64,000 nucleotides of DNA from Halocatena salina (GCF_023115355.1 NZ_CP096019.1:2294001-2358000); one strand, 5' to 3'. Positions 1 through 9,268 are shown, counted from the stretch's first letter. Translations and numbers: made by a program. The notes: a model not told the origin generated them from the sequence alone.

Positions 1-402
1 GCGCCGATCCTCGTGTTCGAGCACGTCCAACCGGTGGATTGCTCTGGTTCGGAGCCGACGCTTGACGGCGCTCTTTCGCGGTGGTTTCTGAAGGATCGGG
101 CCTTCAAACGCCGACAGCACGTCAAGATCCTCGGCGTGTCCGTGGAGTTCGAGCACGGCGATGTAGGCTTTGTCGCTCGCGTCAAACACCTGTGCCATCC
201 GCGTCGCATCCCCAGTCAACACCGGCAGACAGCCCGTTACCTTCGGATCGAGCGTCCCCGCGTGAGCGGCTCGGTCGACACCCAGCCGATCGCGGAGCCA
301 CGCCACCACCTGATGGGCGGAGGGACCGGGCGGCTTGTCGAGGTTCACCACTCCGAACGAGAGGAGCTCGTCGACATCACGGTCCGTGGGCGCTGCGCGC
401 AT
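1..402 (-). CDS. cbf5: Cbf5 tRNA/rRNA pseudouridine synthase, N-terminal part
   Basis: Catalytic pseudouridine synthase of the archaeal box H/ACA RNP, which also modifies tRNA U55. Only the first 134 residues lie inside the window. The translation has the TruB-fold opening FGVVNLDKPPGPSAHQV, then the catalytic block HAGTLDPKVTG (the Asp is the nucleophile in this family), then CLPVLTGDATRM. The ATG lies four bases past the cmk stop codon, so it is the last visible gene of the adk-DUF106-cmk-cbf5 run. Such linkage is common in haloarchaea. The 3' end is cut by the window edge. Confidence 0.93.
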   Translation of the reverse strand, partial: MRAAPTDRDVDELLSFGVVNLDKPPGPSAHQVVAWLRDRLGVDRAAHAGTLDPKVTGCLPVLTGDATRMAQVFDASDKAYIAVLELHGHAEDLDVLSAFEGPILQKPPRKSAVKRRLRTRAIHRLDVLEHEDRR

Positions 403-406
403 CGGT

Positions 407-985
407 TCAAAAGTCGTATGTAACGCCCTCGATCGGGGCTTTGCCCTCGTCTCCGTCGGGACTGTACGATTCGATGAACGTCACGATGGTCTCGACGATC
501 CCCGATGGTTCTAGCCGTGCGGTGTTGATCGAGAGATCGTAGATCGAACGATCGTCGATATCGATCCCGTAGATCTCCCGATACCGGAGAGCCTCGCTTT
601 CCGCCCGGGCTTGGGTCTCGGAGCGAGCCTGTTCGACGCTCTTTCCCTCTCGGTCAGCTATCCGGGCCGCACGGATGGCAGAGGGTGCATCAAGCCACAC
701 CCGGAGATCGGCGTGTTCACCCGCCATCCAACCGGCGAGTCGAGATTCGATCACGAGAGCATCGCGGTCGCTAGCGAGTTCACGGAGTCGACGATCGAGA
801 TCCCGATCGATCTGGTCGTCCTCCTCGGCGAGTTGGTTGAATTCGAGCAGACTCATTCCCCGCTCGTCGGCGAGTGAGCGGAAAATATCCCCACCGCTTA
901 CGTGATCGTATTCGAGTGCGTCTGCGAGTGCGGTAGCAGTCGTGCTTTTACCGACACCAGCAGGGCCGGAAACCGTGATCAACAT
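407..985 (-). CDS. cmk: Archaeal (d)CMP kinase
   Basis: Cytidylate kinase, phosphorylating CMP/dCMP to the diphosphate with ATP in the cytosol. The 192-residue protein begins with a P-loop (GPAGVGKST, residues 7-15) followed by the substrate-binding segment VSGGDIFR. This is the short archaeal type that resembles adenylate kinase and is close to the family's usual length. It sits between the DUF106 membrane protein (40 bp upstream) and cbf5 (4 bp downstream), all on the minus strand, so cotranscription is likely. The start is the only early ATG and is directly followed by the P-loop strand. Confidence 0.95.
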   Translation of the reverse strand: MLITVSGPAGVGKSTTATALADALEYDHVSGGDIFRSLADERGMSLLEFNQLAEEDDQIDRDLDRRLRELASDRDALVIESRLAGWMAGEHADLRVWLDAPSAIRAARIADREGKSVEQARSETQARAESEALRYREIYGIDIDDRSIYDLSINTARLEPSGIVETIVTFIESYSPDGDEGKAPIEGVTYDF

Positions 986-1024
986 GCTCTATCTCCGGCA
1001 GTAGACCTAAAAGAGGTTGTCTTA

Positions 1025-1927
1025 TTAGTTCGTGGACGGTGTCATCTGGAGATCGAGACCCTTCATGATGACCTGCGTGGAACCGAACGAACAGATCATA
1101 TACCACATGATCCACGCCGGCATGATGAGCACGGTGTCGTTCCAGCTGACCTCTCCTGCGAACGGCATGATCACGTGGGCCGTACTCGGCAGCGGCCCAG
1201 CTCCGGTCATCCAGCGTAGCCAGAGGAACACGGGAATCGTGAGCAGCATGACCCACACCATCGGTCGGAACTGCTCTTTGAACATTCCCAACTGATCACC
1301 CATGGCTTCCATCTGTTCCTGTTGGAGACGCTGAAGCGCTTCGTCATCACCGCGCTCTCTAGCCTTCTTCTGGCGCTCCTGAAGATCACGCATCTGTTGT
1401 TGATACTTTCCCATCTTCTCGGTGTCGACCAGCTTCGACCGGAGCACCGTCGAGTACAGTCCGGTGAGTACCGCCAAGAGGAGGACTATGATATAAAACG
1501 GGAGGAACTGATAGAGCGGAGCGATCACGGTGTGGAGCGTGGACCCGATCGTGTTGAGGACGGGAGGAAACCAGTAGCCGACCATCAGTCCGAGCGCCCC
1601 GATACCGGCCAGCTTATCATACGTCGTCCAACTGGATTCCTCATCGTCATCGATTTGTCCGGTAGCGGATTTCGACTCCGATTCACCGTTAAGCGCGGCA
1701 CGTACCGTTTCGGGGTTTTGGACGGCGAAGCCGTTCCCGTTGGCGCTTTGTAGCAACCCTTTTTCAATAATGCGCCCCCACTGACCGCTCGTTAACTCCC
1801 CATTGACATCAGACCATTCCACCGTTCCGCCATTCGCATCAGCCTGAGCGAGAACGGTGGAAAGTGCCTCGCCCATGCCGGAATCTTCCGCGAGGAGATC
1901 ATTCACCTTCTGTTCTGCACGTGCCAT
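1025..1927 (-). CDS. DUF106 / EMC3-TMCO1-family membrane insertase-like protein
   Basis: Membrane protein of the DUF106 family, the archaeal relatives of Get1/EMC3/TMCO1 and YidC (Oxa1 superfamily), thought to help insert proteins into the membrane. The 300-residue form has a soluble N-terminal half, then a hydrophobic segment near IGALGLMVGYWF, another near FYIIVLLLAVLTGL, a charged coiled-coil loop (KMGKYQQQMRDLQERQKKARER) and two or three C-terminal membrane helices. I chose the ATG at 1927 (MARAEQKVND) over one ten codons upstream because it matches the usual N-terminus. It lies between adk and cmk. Confidence 0.88.
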   Translation of the reverse strand: MARAEQKVNDLLAEDSGMGEALSTVLAQADANGGTVEWSDVNGELTSGQWGRIIEKGLLQSANGNGFAVQNPETVRAALNGESESKSATGQIDDDEESSWTTYDKLAGIGALGLMVGYWFPPVLNTIGSTLHTVIAPLYQFLPFYIIVLLLAVLTGLYSTVLRSKLVDTEKMGKYQQQMRDLQERQKKARERGDDEALQRLQQEQMEAMGDQLGMFKEQFRPMVWVMLLTIPVFLWLRWMTGAGPLPSTAHVIMPFAGEVSWNDTVLIMPAWIMWYMICSFGSTQVIMKGLDLQMTPSTN

Positions 1928-2029
1928 TACCGGCCTTAGGATATCCCGCATTATCAACCCTGCTTTCTTCGGGTGAGAGTAGCGTACCCGTACGGACGAG
2001 ACTTCGTGTCGATCGACACAGGGAAGCTG

Positions 2030-2671
2030 TCACTCGGTCGTGACCGTTTCGACCTGTCGGTGAAGGCTCTCCCAGACGTCCTCCGGTGACCCTTCGCCAT
2101 CGATCTCGATCAGGTCGCCCCGATCCCGATAGAACTCCACGACCGGTTTCGTGTTCTCCTCGTACACGTCGAGACGTTCGTTCACGACGGCTTCGGTGTC
2201 GTCGTCACGTTGGGTCAACTCGGTTCCACAGGCGTCACACACCCCCTCCGTCTCTGGGGGGTTGAATTCGACGTGGTAGGTCTTATTACATTCCGGACAG
2301 ACGCGCCGCCCCGTCAGCCGACGGAGCAGTTCCTCACGGTCGACGGCGAGAAACAACACGCAGTCGAGATCGGTGATGTCGTCGAGATACTCTGCCTGTG
2401 AGAGGTTTCGGGGATAGCCATCCAGCACGAACCCCTCGGTGTTCGACACCGCTTCGGCAACGATCTCGTTGACGACCGGATCGGGCACGAGCTCGCCCGC
2501 ATCCATGAACTCCCGTGGAGTGCCGTATTCAGTCTCCATATCCTTGTTCGCGCGCAGCGCATCGCCCGTCGTAATATGTTCAATGTCGTAGGCGTCGACG
2601 AGGTTCTCGCTCTGTGTACCTTTGCCGGCTCCCGGCGGACCCAGCAACAGGATTCGAGGACGTTCGTCCAT
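2030..2671 (-). CDS. adk: Adenylate kinase
   Basis: Interconverts ATP+AMP and 2 ADP. The 213-residue protein has the P-loop [12 protein letters not shown] at its start, the AMP-binding region ITTGDALR, the DGYPRN segment, and a LID domain with a four-cysteine zinc-type knuckle (CPEC...CDAC). The frame stays open 47 codons further upstream, but that part is not adenylate-kinase-like, so the ATG at 2671 directly before [11 protein letters not shown] is taken as the start. It is divergent from the methyltransferase at 2744 and heads the adk-DUF106-cmk-cbf5 run. Confidence 0.96.
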   Translation of the reverse strand: MDERPRILLLGPPGAGKGTQSENLVDAYDIEHITTGDALRANKDMETEYGTPREFMDAGELVPDPVVNEIVAEAVSNTEGFVLDGYPRNLSQAEYLDDITDLDCVLFLAVDREELLRRLTGRRVCPECNKTYHVEFNPPETEGVCDACGTELTQRDDDTEAVVNERLDVYEENTKPVVEFYRDRGDLIEIDGEGSPEDVWESLHRQVETVTTE

Positions 2672-2743
2672 ACATGCGATGCTGACGCGCGCGCCTAAAA
2701 GCTTGAAGAAACAGCTTTCAAACGTGTGGTACGTTAGTTCGGT

Positions 2744-3328
2744 ATGGACGAGTCCGTCACACCGACGATCGCCACGTACGAGTCCGTTGCCGAGCAGTAC
2801 TGTGAGCGCCATGCCGACCGAACCGTCGTCGAGCCGCTGCTGGATCGGTTTCTAGGAGGAGTTGACGGCGACCGCGTGCTCGATGTCGGCTGTGGTCCGG
2901 GCTGGGAGACCGAGACGTTCGCCCAGCGGGGCTACGATCCGATCGGTGTCGATCTCACACCGGCGTTTCTCCGGCTGGCGAGCGAGCAGACTGCGACCGG
3001 ACGGTTTGTCCGGATGGACATGCGACAGCTGGGTGTCGTGGACGGATCGATCGATGGGCTGTGGGCGTGTGCGTCGTTTCTCCACGTTCCTCGCTCGGAC
3101 GCGCCCGCGACACTCGCGGAGTTCCACCGAGCCCTCCGATCGGGACCGCTCGCGCTCACCGTCAAGCGAGGTGAGGGAACGGTCGCTGGTACCACGTACG
3201 ATGACGACACCAGACGATTCACCCTTTACACGACGGACGAACTCACCGATCACGTGACACAGGCCGGATTCACGGTCGAGCACGTGGCTGTCGAGGACGG
3301 GTGGATCCACTGCATTGGGTGCGCGTGA
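2744..3328 (+). CDS. Class I SAM-dependent methyltransferase
   Basis: Small 194-residue methyltransferase of unknown substrate. It shows the Rossmann-like SAM-binding motif I ([12 protein letters not shown], around residue 45), the acidic end of strand 2 (GVDLTPAFL), and the post-II segment [29 protein letters not shown] typical of UbiE/Methyltransf_11 proteins. It is transcribed away from adk and followed at about 60 bp by a small conserved haloarchaeal protein. Nothing in the sequence shows whether it acts on a small molecule, a quinone or a protein. Confidence 0.85.
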   Translation: MDESVTPTIATYESVAEQYCERHADRTVVEPLLDRFLGGVDGDRVLDVGCGPGWETETFAQRGYDPIGVDLTPAFLRLASEQTATGRFVRMDMRQLGVVDGSIDGLWACASFLHVPRSDAPATLAEFHRALRSGPLALTVKRGEGTVAGTTYDDDTRRFTLYTTDELTDHVTQAGFTVEHVAVEDGWIHCIGCA

Positions 3329-3389
3329 CTGCTTGGCCACTCCGGACGGAGGATGCCAGCTTTTCACCGTGGCCCACGTCGTTCACGTC

Positions 3390-3737
3390 ATGTCCCAGGC
3401 ACACACCAAACGCGACCGGCTCGCACTCATCACCGAGACGATCGCGGCCCATCGGAAACACGACCGTGATCGCGTCGTGTTCGAAACCGACACCGCACGA
3501 TTGGAGTACGCCGATCGCACGATCGCCATCGATGTCAGTGATGGGGCACGGGAGCGTCTCGACGCCGTGTTGGCGTCGTTTCCGGTGTTCAAGATCGAAC
3601 AGCCAGCCACCCGGACGGCACCGACAGGAACCGTTCACATCGCTGCAATCGCGGATCCCAAACACACTGCCGATTTTATCGAACGGATCTTTCGAGACGT
3701 GTACCAGCACGGACCGGGGTACGAACTACGAGTGTAG
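3390..3737 (+). CDS. Conserved haloarchaeal protein of unknown function
   Basis: A 115-residue soluble acidic protein. The start at 3390 (MSQAHTKRDRLALI) was chosen because the 25 extra codons upstream are low-quality and overlap the end of the methyltransferase region. The C-terminal half (VFKIEQPATRTAPTGTVHIAAIADPKHTADFIERIF) is the most ordered part and has the look of a conserved haloarchaeal family, but I see no catalytic or metal-binding motif. It lies between the methyltransferase and the TrkA-like regulator and may be cotranscribed with either. Confidence 0.72.
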   Translation: MSQAHTKRDRLALITETIAAHRKHDRDRVVFETDTARLEYADRTIAIDVSDGARERLDAVLASFPVFKIEQPATRTAPTGTVHIAAIADPKHTADFIERIFRDVYQHGPGYELRV

Positions 3738-3775
3738 AGCGACACCTTTTCCTCCGATTTTGTCGTAGTGTTTCC

Positions 3776-4477
3776 ATGTATCTCATCGTCGTTGGTGCAG
3801 GGGACATCGGAACTCAGCTCATCGATATCGCTACCAGCTCCGGTAACGAGGTCGTCGTATTGGAACGCGATCGGGAACGTGCCGAGATCGCCGCCAACGC
3901 CTTCGACTGTCTCGTTCTCAACGACGACGCGACGGTACAGGACACACTGACCGATGCCGGAATCGAGCGCGCAGATGCGATCATTTCGACGACCGACAGG
4001 GACGCGACCAACGTCATGGTCTGTTTGCTCGCCGAGGAGTTCGGCGTACCGAACATCGTTTCGGTCGTCCACGATCCTGATCACATGAACGTTTTCGAGC
4101 GAGTCGGTGCGAACACGCTGCAAAACCCCCAGCGGCTCATCGCCGACCACCTGTTTCGGTCGGTCGAACGTCCGTCCGTGATCGATTACATGCACATCGG
4201 AGAGACCGCTGAAGTGTTCGAGATTCGTGTCGGTGACGAGGCGCCGATCGCTGGCAAAACGTTGTCGACAGCAGCCAGCGAGGGGATCATTCCCGAGGAT
4301 ACGCTCATCGTTGCGATCGACCGGGAAGACAGCGACAATCCCATCACCCCACTCGGAGACACACACATCGAACACGGAGATCTCGTGACCGTCTATTCCG
4401 AACGAGGAGCAACGCCGGAACTCACGGATCTGTTCGGGCATTTTGAGGGTTATGAGCAAATGGTGGATCGATCGTGA
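3776..4477 (+). CDS. trkA: TrkA-type potassium channel/transporter regulatory subunit
   Basis: Cytosolic NAD(H)/nucleotide-binding regulator of the Trk K+ uptake system. The 233 residues contain one RCK_N (Rossmann) domain with GAGDIG at residues 8-13 and the acidic strand end VVLERDRER, and one RCK_C domain from about residue 135 (FEIRVGDEAPIAGKTL ... DTHIEHGDLVTVY). This is half the size of E. coli TrkA, which has two repeats, and is normal for archaea. It lies 100 bp upstream of trkH on the same strand, so the two probably work as a pair. Confidence 0.92.
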   Translation: MYLIVVGAGDIGTQLIDIATSSGNEVVVLERDRERAEIAANAFDCLVLNDDATVQDTLTDAGIERADAIISTTDRDATNVMVCLLAEEFGVPNIVSVVHDPDHMNVFERVGANTLQNPQRLIADHLFRSVERPSVIDYMHIGETAEVFEIRVGDEAPIAGKTLSTAASEGIIPEDTLIVAIDREDSDNPITPLGDTHIEHGDLVTVYSERGATPELTDLFGHFEGYEQMVDRS

Positions 4478-4577
4478 CAGCCCGTGTCACGCCCCAGCGG
4501 TGACGGTTGACCGAACTGACGACTACCAACGGCAGAAACACGAGATATTTGGTACTGTCGGGGATACCGAGGAGTAG

Positions 4578-6113
4578 ATGACTCTACGGTTACGCACCGT
4601 TCTTTCGGATCTAGGCCGCATGTTACAGGCGCTGTCCGGAATGATGTTCCTTTCGCTCATCGTGCCGATCGTCTGGGGTGAGTATTACGCCATCCCCGGG
4701 ATCGTGCTCTCTGGTGGTCTGGCACTCACCATCGGGCTGTCGTTCACTCACAGTGGCGAGCGAACGGAACTGGGAAAGCTCCACGGAATGATGATCGCCG
4801 CGTTGGGATGGATGCTCGTGGCGCTGTTCGGGTCGCTTCCGTTTCTGTTCACAGCGTGGACGGTTCACCTCGCTCCCCCGTGGCTGGGCGTTCCGGCGAG
4901 CGTCGATACACCGACGCTGGCAGCGTTCCGTGGACCGACCAACAGCGTTTTCGAGAGTATGAGTGGATTTACGGGCACCGGACTCACGATGACGGCCCAC
5001 GAGGATCGGCTTCCACACACGCTCCAGTGGTGGCGCTCGTTCACCGAATGGGTCGGTGGCGTCGGCGTGATCGTTCTCACAACCGCGATCCTCGCCCGAC
5101 CGGGCAGCGGATCGCTGACCCTCTACGAGAGTGAAGCACGCTCAAAGAAGATCCATCCGAGCATCGTGTCGACAGTGCGTACCATCTGGTGGATCTTCCT
5201 GTTGTTCACATTCCTTTCGATTTTGCTACTCTGGCTGGCTGGCATGCCCATTTGGGATGCCATCAACCACGCAATGACCGGATTGGCGACCGGTGGATTC
5301 TCAATTACGGACGACAGCATCGCAACTTACCAAAGCCCCATCATCGAATTCGTGCTCATTCCCGTCATGATTCTCGGGAGTATCGCGTTTCCGGTCCATT
5401 ATCTCATGCTGCGGGGGGATCTACACAACGTCTATCGGGATCTCCAAACCCGGTGGGTGTTCATCTATTTCACTGCCGGAAGCGCCGGACTCATCGGACT
5501 GTTACACCAGTACGGCACGTACGACTCCCTCTTTGAGTCGGTTCGGTTCGGCCTGTTCCAGTTCGTTTCCGCGGCCTCTTGTACTGGATTTCAGACCGCC
5601 GGAATCGGTGAGACGTGGTCGCCGCTGTCCCAGATGACCGTCGCCTTCGGGATGTTCGTCGGAGCGTCAGCGGGATCGACGGCTGGCGGAATCAAGCTCA
5701 TCCGACTACTTACCCTCGGAAAGGGGACGGCACACCGGATCAGTGATGTCTTCTATCCGTCGTCTGCGATCCGTCGGTTCGAGATCGACGGCCGGATCCT
5801 CTCGGATATCGAACTCACCCGCGAGTTTGAGGAGGCAGCCATCATCACGCTCCTGTGGTTCGTCCTTCTCGCCGTGGGTGTCGTCTCTCTGTCACTTCTC
5901 ATTCCACCGGGAGAGGGATTTACCCTCGCAAACGTCGTGTTCGAGGTCGTAAGCGCTCAAGGGAACGTCGGACTTTCGACCGGCATCACTGGCTCAACGA
6001 TGCCTTTCCTTGGAAAGATCGTTCTCGTGTTCAATATGTGGGTCGGTCGCCTAGAGATCATCCCAGTGCTCGTGTTGCTCCGCGCCGTTCTCGTGCGAGG
6101 TGACCGACCATGA
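4578..6113 (+). CDS. trkH: TrkH-family potassium uptake protein
   Basis: Polytopic K+ transporter of the TrkH/KtrB family, 511 residues. The protein repeats the M1-P-M2 unit. Pore-loop segments are visible as SMSGFTGTGLTMT, NHAMTGLATGGFSI, FQFVSAASCTGFQTAGIG and FEVVSAQGNVGLSTGI, each with the Gly of the K+ selectivity filter. A GAG-rich RBS-like sequence (CCGAGGAGTAG) lies directly before the ATG. It is preceded by trkA and its stop overlaps the start of a 69-residue membrane protein (ATGA). Confidence 0.95.
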   Translation: MTLRLRTVLSDLGRMLQALSGMMFLSLIVPIVWGEYYAIPGIVLSGGLALTIGLSFTHSGERTELGKLHGMMIAALGWMLVALFGSLPFLFTAWTVHLAPPWLGVPASVDTPTLAAFRGPTNSVFESMSGFTGTGLTMTAHEDRLPHTLQWWRSFTEWVGGVGVIVLTTAILARPGSGSLTLYESEARSKKIHPSIVSTVRTIWWIFLLFTFLSILLLWLAGMPIWDAINHAMTGLATGGFSITDDSIATYQSPIIEFVLIPVMILGSIAFPVHYLMLRGDLHNVYRDLQTRWVFIYFTAGSAGLIGLLHQYGTYDSLFESVRFGLFQFVSAASCTGFQTAGIGETWSPLSQMTVAFGMFVGASAGSTAGGIKLIRLLTLGKGTAHRISDVFYPSSAIRRFEIDGRILSDIELTREFEEAAIITLLWFVLLAVGVVSLSLLIPPGEGFTLANVVFEVVSAQGNVGLSTGITGSTMPFLGKIVLVFNMWVGRLEIIPVLVLLRAVLVRGDRP

Positions 6114-6319
6114 GTCCGATCCCCTCGAACTTCCCTCTCGTCAGGTCGCTGCCGTGGAACGGTGACCATGATCGTGTCTACGAGCTACTCATCCTGTGTG
6201 GTCCGCTGGTGATCGGAGCGATCGCCCTGTTCGGCCGCTCAGTGCTGACGACCGCATTCGCCGCGGGGTATATCGTCGTGTTCGTGCTGTATCTGCTGTG
6301 GATTGGAATCAGCTCCTGA
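6110..6319 (+). CDS. Small two-helix membrane protein linked to TrkH
   Basis: A 69-residue protein with two predicted membrane helices (LLILCGPLVIGAIALFG and TAFAAGYIVVFVLYLLWIG). Its ATG overlaps the trkH stop codon by four bases, a typical translational-coupling arrangement, so it is probably made together with TrkH. I do not recognise a named family. By position it may be an accessory or stabilising subunit of the K+ transporter, but that is inference from context only. Confidence 0.7.
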   Translation: MSPIPSNFPLVRSLPWNGDHDRVYELLILCGPLVIGAIALFGRSVLTTAFAAGYIVVFVLYLLWIGISS

Positions 6320-6424
6320 GTCGAGCTGTCGCGTTCTCGTCTCAACACCGGTGAACAGTTCTGACACGGTGGTAGGCCTCTCCGGTGTCGAAACCCGCAT
6401 AGCCGCGCCTCGACAGGAACGGAT

Positions 6425-7384
6425 ATGGCGACGGTACGAACCGGAGCACGGCTCCATATCGGTTTTCAGAACCTCTCGTTGGCTCATGAACGCCTCTACG
6501 GCGGCGTCGGTGTAGCACTCGAAGAGCCACGTGTCGTCCTTGAAGCCCATCCTGCCGACACCATCGATACTGACCCAGTCGTTCAGACTGCCACGGAGCG
6601 AGCCGTTTCGTTGCTCGGTGTGTCCGGTGCTCGTGTGCGGCTGCGGCGCGCACTGCCGCGCCACGTCGGTCTTGGAAGCGGTACACAACACGCTCTCGCC
6701 ACGTTTGCGGCCATCGCTCGCGCTTACGATATCGATGCTTCCGTCCGGGAGCACGCTCCGGCACTCGGACGGGGCGGACGGAGTGGCGTCGGTGTCGGAA
6801 CGTTCGAGACCGGTGGATTCGTCGTCGACGCTGGTCACCCGACTGAACTGTTCACCACCGCACCGCCCGAGCCGGGGGAGTGGACCGTTCCATCCATCCT
6901 CGCCCGCCATTCGCTACCGGCAGATTGGCGGTTCGTCCTCGTGATTCCGACGGGGATCACCGGCGAACACGGCGAGCGCGAGGATCGACAGATGCGGTCG
7001 GTCGTCGAACGAGCCGATCCTACCATCGGAGAGGAACTTGCCGTCGTCCTCACCCATCAGCTGCTCCCCGCCGTCGCCGACGGAAACATCGAACAGTTCG
7101 GCCACGCGATCGAGGCCGTCGGACGACTCAACGGAGCGTGGTACGCCGACGAACAGGGTGGCGTGTACCGACCACCCGCTGGCGATCTCATCGAACGACT
7201 ACGCGATGAATCTGCCGTTGCTGGCGTCGGACAGTCGTCGTGGGGACCCGTCGTTTATGGACTTGCTGACGTCGATCAGATCGATGCAGCCCGAACGGCA
7301 GCCACCGATGCGCTGGCAGCGATCGACAACGATGGCGAGGTGCTCGTGAGTGAGCCTCGAAACCACGGCGTACGATACGATTGA
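6425..7384 (+). CDS. Beta-ribofuranosylaminobenzene 5'-phosphate synthase-like GHMP protein
   Basis: GHMP-superfamily protein of 319 residues resembling beta-RFAP synthase, which in methanogens condenses 4-aminobenzoate-type precursors with PRPP in the first committed step of tetrahydromethanopterin synthesis. Visible features are the N-terminal RTGARLHIGFQNLS, the glycine-rich block PRHVGLGSGTQHALA, the second block GRGGRSGVGVGTFETGGFVVDAG, and a C-terminal GVGQSSWGPVVYG. Halobacteria are not methanogens and PurU in this window uses folate, so the real product here is uncertain. It stands alone between trkH and tfs. Confidence 0.85.
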   Translation: MATVRTGARLHIGFQNLSLAHERLYGGVGVALEEPRVVLEAHPADTIDTDPVVQTATERAVSLLGVSGARVRLRRALPRHVGLGSGTQHALATFAAIARAYDIDASVREHAPALGRGGRSGVGVGTFETGGFVVDAGHPTELFTTAPPEPGEWTVPSILARHSLPADWRFVLVIPTGITGEHGEREDRQMRSVVERADPTIGEELAVVLTHQLLPAVADGNIEQFGHAIEAVGRLNGAWYADEQGGVYRPPAGDLIERLRDESAVAGVGQSSWGPVVYGLADVDQIDAARTAATDALAAIDNDGEVLVSEPRNHGVRYD

Positions 7385-7425
7385 TCCGACACGCTGTTTT
7401 TAAGTATCGAACGGGTAGTTCCTGT

Positions 7426-7752
7426 ATGCAGTTCTGTGAGGAGTGCGGTTCGTTGATGCACACCGACCCAGAGACCGACGAAATGGTCTGTTCGAACTGC
7501 GGTGTGCGCACCACCAAGGACGAAGAACGCGCAGCCGAATTCGTCAGTACCGAAACCCAGACGTTCGACGACGTGATCGAAACCGAAGAGGGCGACGCCG
7601 ACGAGGGAAAGCCCACCGCTGACGTCATCTGCGAGGAGTGTGACAACGATGAGGCGTGGTACACGATCAAGCAAACCGGCGCGGCCGACGAGCCACCGAC
7701 GCGCTTTTTCAAATGTACCGAGTGTGGCCACCGCTGGCGAGGATACAGTTGA
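7426..7752 (+). CDS. tfs: Transcription factor S (TFIIS/RPB9-like)
   Basis: Archaeal RNA polymerase cleavage factor that rescues arrested elongation complexes. The 108 residues carry an N-terminal zinc ribbon (CEECGSLM ... CSNC) and a C-terminal TFIIS-type ribbon (CEEC ... CTECGHRW) with the acidic tip ADEPPTRFFKC that enters the polymerase active site. The ATG at 7426 was chosen because it starts directly at the first ribbon, leaving out 15 upstream codons. A TATA-like TTTTTAAGT lies about 25 bp upstream. Confidence 0.93.
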   Translation: MQFCEECGSLMHTDPETDEMVCSNCGVRTTKDEERAAEFVSTETQTFDDVIETEEGDADEGKPTADVICEECDNDEAWYTIKQTGAADEPPTRFFKCTECGHRWRGYS

Positions 7753-7810
7753 ATCCGGTCGAACGCGCACGACGAAGAACGTATCCCATCACGAACCCTG
7801 AGTCACTACC

Positions 7811-8317
7811 GTGATCGAACCCACTCGAATCGAAGTCCATCCCGGCTGTGAGGCGGTCGTGGAGTTCGATCCGGATCTCACGTTCGAATGTGTTCCCGAC
7901 TGTACGTGGTGTTGTCACCATGGGGTACTCCTCTATGGGAAAGATCTCCACGAACTCGCACAGCGGGAATCGCTCAATGACCCCGTCAAACAGCTCCGAG
8001 GTCGGGATTTCGTCCGACGCGAGGAGAAAGACCGGGACGACCACGTCGACGTCGACGACCACGCCTGCTATTTCCTCCGCGACGACGGTCTTTGTGCACT
8101 TCACGCCGAACACGAGTGGAAACCGACCCGGTGTTCCGTGTTTCCGCTCGAAGTCCACGTCGAACACGGCGATATCCACGTGAGCATCCGAGAGGAAGCG
8201 CATTCCCACTGTGACGGACTGGACGTCTCCGAACGCCGTCTCATCGATCATCTCGATGCGTTTCTCCCTCGCCTCCTCTGGGAACTCGACGACCCGACGA
8301 CCAAAATCGAACTGTGA
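7811..8317 (+). CDS. YkgJ-family cysteine-cluster protein
   Basis: A 168-residue protein of the YkgJ/CxxCxxCC family of predicted zinc or Fe-S binding proteins. The motif CVPDCTWCCHHG lies near residue 35, and a second cysteine set (CALHAEHEWKPTRCSVFPL) lies mid-protein, in the spacing usual for this family. Function is not known; members have been linked to metal handling. It is the last gene of the plus-strand block; the convergent ZIP metal transporter lies 85 bp away. Confidence 0.85.
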   Translation: MIEPTRIEVHPGCEAVVEFDPDLTFECVPDCTWCCHHGVLLYGKDLHELAQRESLNDPVKQLRGRDFVRREEKDRDDHVDVDDHACYFLRDDGLCALHAEHEWKPTRCSVFPLEVHVEHGDIHVSIREEAHSHCDGLDVSERRLIDHLDAFLPRLLWELDDPTTKIEL

Positions 8318-8401
8318 CCGTGCCTCCCCGGCTGAGGCGAACGTGAGTTGGCTTTCACAAATTGTATGGGCGAACGTCACAGGATTTGATCCCGAGTCGA
8401 G

Positions 8402-9265
8402 TCACAGGGTGAGCACTGCCCACGCGAGTACAACCGCTCCCGAGCCGAGGACGGTACTCACGACGGCGTGGACCCGGAGTCGATCGAGTTCGGCGTGGAC
8501 GGCGTCGCTCTCCTTTTGCCCGACCGCTTGCCCGATCTCGCTGCCAGTATCACACTGGGGAAGAAAGTCCATCGCAATATGGAGGAAAATACCAGTGGCG
8601 ATTCCCGAGATGATAGCGTTTCCTGCCATCGAAACGGGGAGATTCAGCATGGATGCTGGCAGCGCAGCCAACCCGACCGCAGCGGCCGGAACGAGCAGCA
8701 CGGACGTGGCGTTTCCACGGCGAGAGAGGCGGCGAGCAGCGGCATACCCCGCCGGTCCCTTGTGTGAGACGATGCTGAGTCCGAGCAACAGTCCCAGATC
8801 TGGAAGCGTCGCGTACACGAGACCAATGATCGCCCCCCCGGCGAGAGAGTGCGCACTGAGCTGAACGGCGACCGTTCCGAACGATTCGACGTGAGAGAGC
8901 CGGTGACCGATAGTGTGTGCTCCATAGCCCAGAAGAATCCCGACAGCGATCCCAATCCCCCCGACCGTAGCGGAAAACCCGACGGCTTGGGGGACGAGGA
9001 AGATCGAGGCGCTCGCTATCATCGCACCGCTGGCAAGCCCATACCCCCACACCAACTGACCTGCGTTCGTCGTCTCCGTGCGCGACCCCGGAATGGCCGC
9101 CCCCGCCATCGCTATGAACCCGATCCAGGAGATGACGAACACCTTCCACTGATCGTTTGCTATCCCAACTCCAGACAGACAGACGAGTGCAACGACGGCA
9201 ACGATCCCAACCTGTGACGGTCGCCCAAACTGGTTGTCGAACCCCATCGAATCCGTGATTCCCAT
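8402..9265 (-). CDS. ZIP-family divalent metal transporter
   Basis: Membrane transporter of the ZIP family (zinc/iron or manganese uptake), 287 residues with about eight hydrophobic segments. The metal-path motifs are visible: SAHSLAGGAIIGL in helix 4 and SHKGPAGYAA in helix 5, plus HIAMDFLPQC later. The short histidine-poor loop and long N-terminus are as in archaeal members. A perfect inverted repeat and TATA-like sequence lie immediately upstream (9269-9298), suggesting metal-responsive control. The substrate metal cannot be read from the sequence. Confidence 0.88.
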   Translation of the reverse strand: MGITDSMGFDNQFGRPSQVGIVAVVALVCLSGVGIANDQWKVFVISWIGFIAMAGAAIPGSRTETTNAGQLVWGYGLASGAMIASASIFLVPQAVGFSATVGGIGIAVGILLGYGAHTIGHRLSHVESFGTVAVQLSAHSLAGGAIIGLVYATLPDLGLLLGLSIVSHKGPAGYAAARRLSRRGNATSVLLVPAAAVGLAALPASMLNLPVSMAGNAIISGIATGIFLHIAMDFLPQCDTGSEIGQAVGQKESDAVHAELDRLRVHAVVSTVLGSGAVVLAWAVLTL

Positions 9266-9268
9266 CTT

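Noticed and set aside
13-423. 136-codon plus-strand ORF at the window start
   Set aside because: Antisense to the recognisable N-terminus of cbf5.
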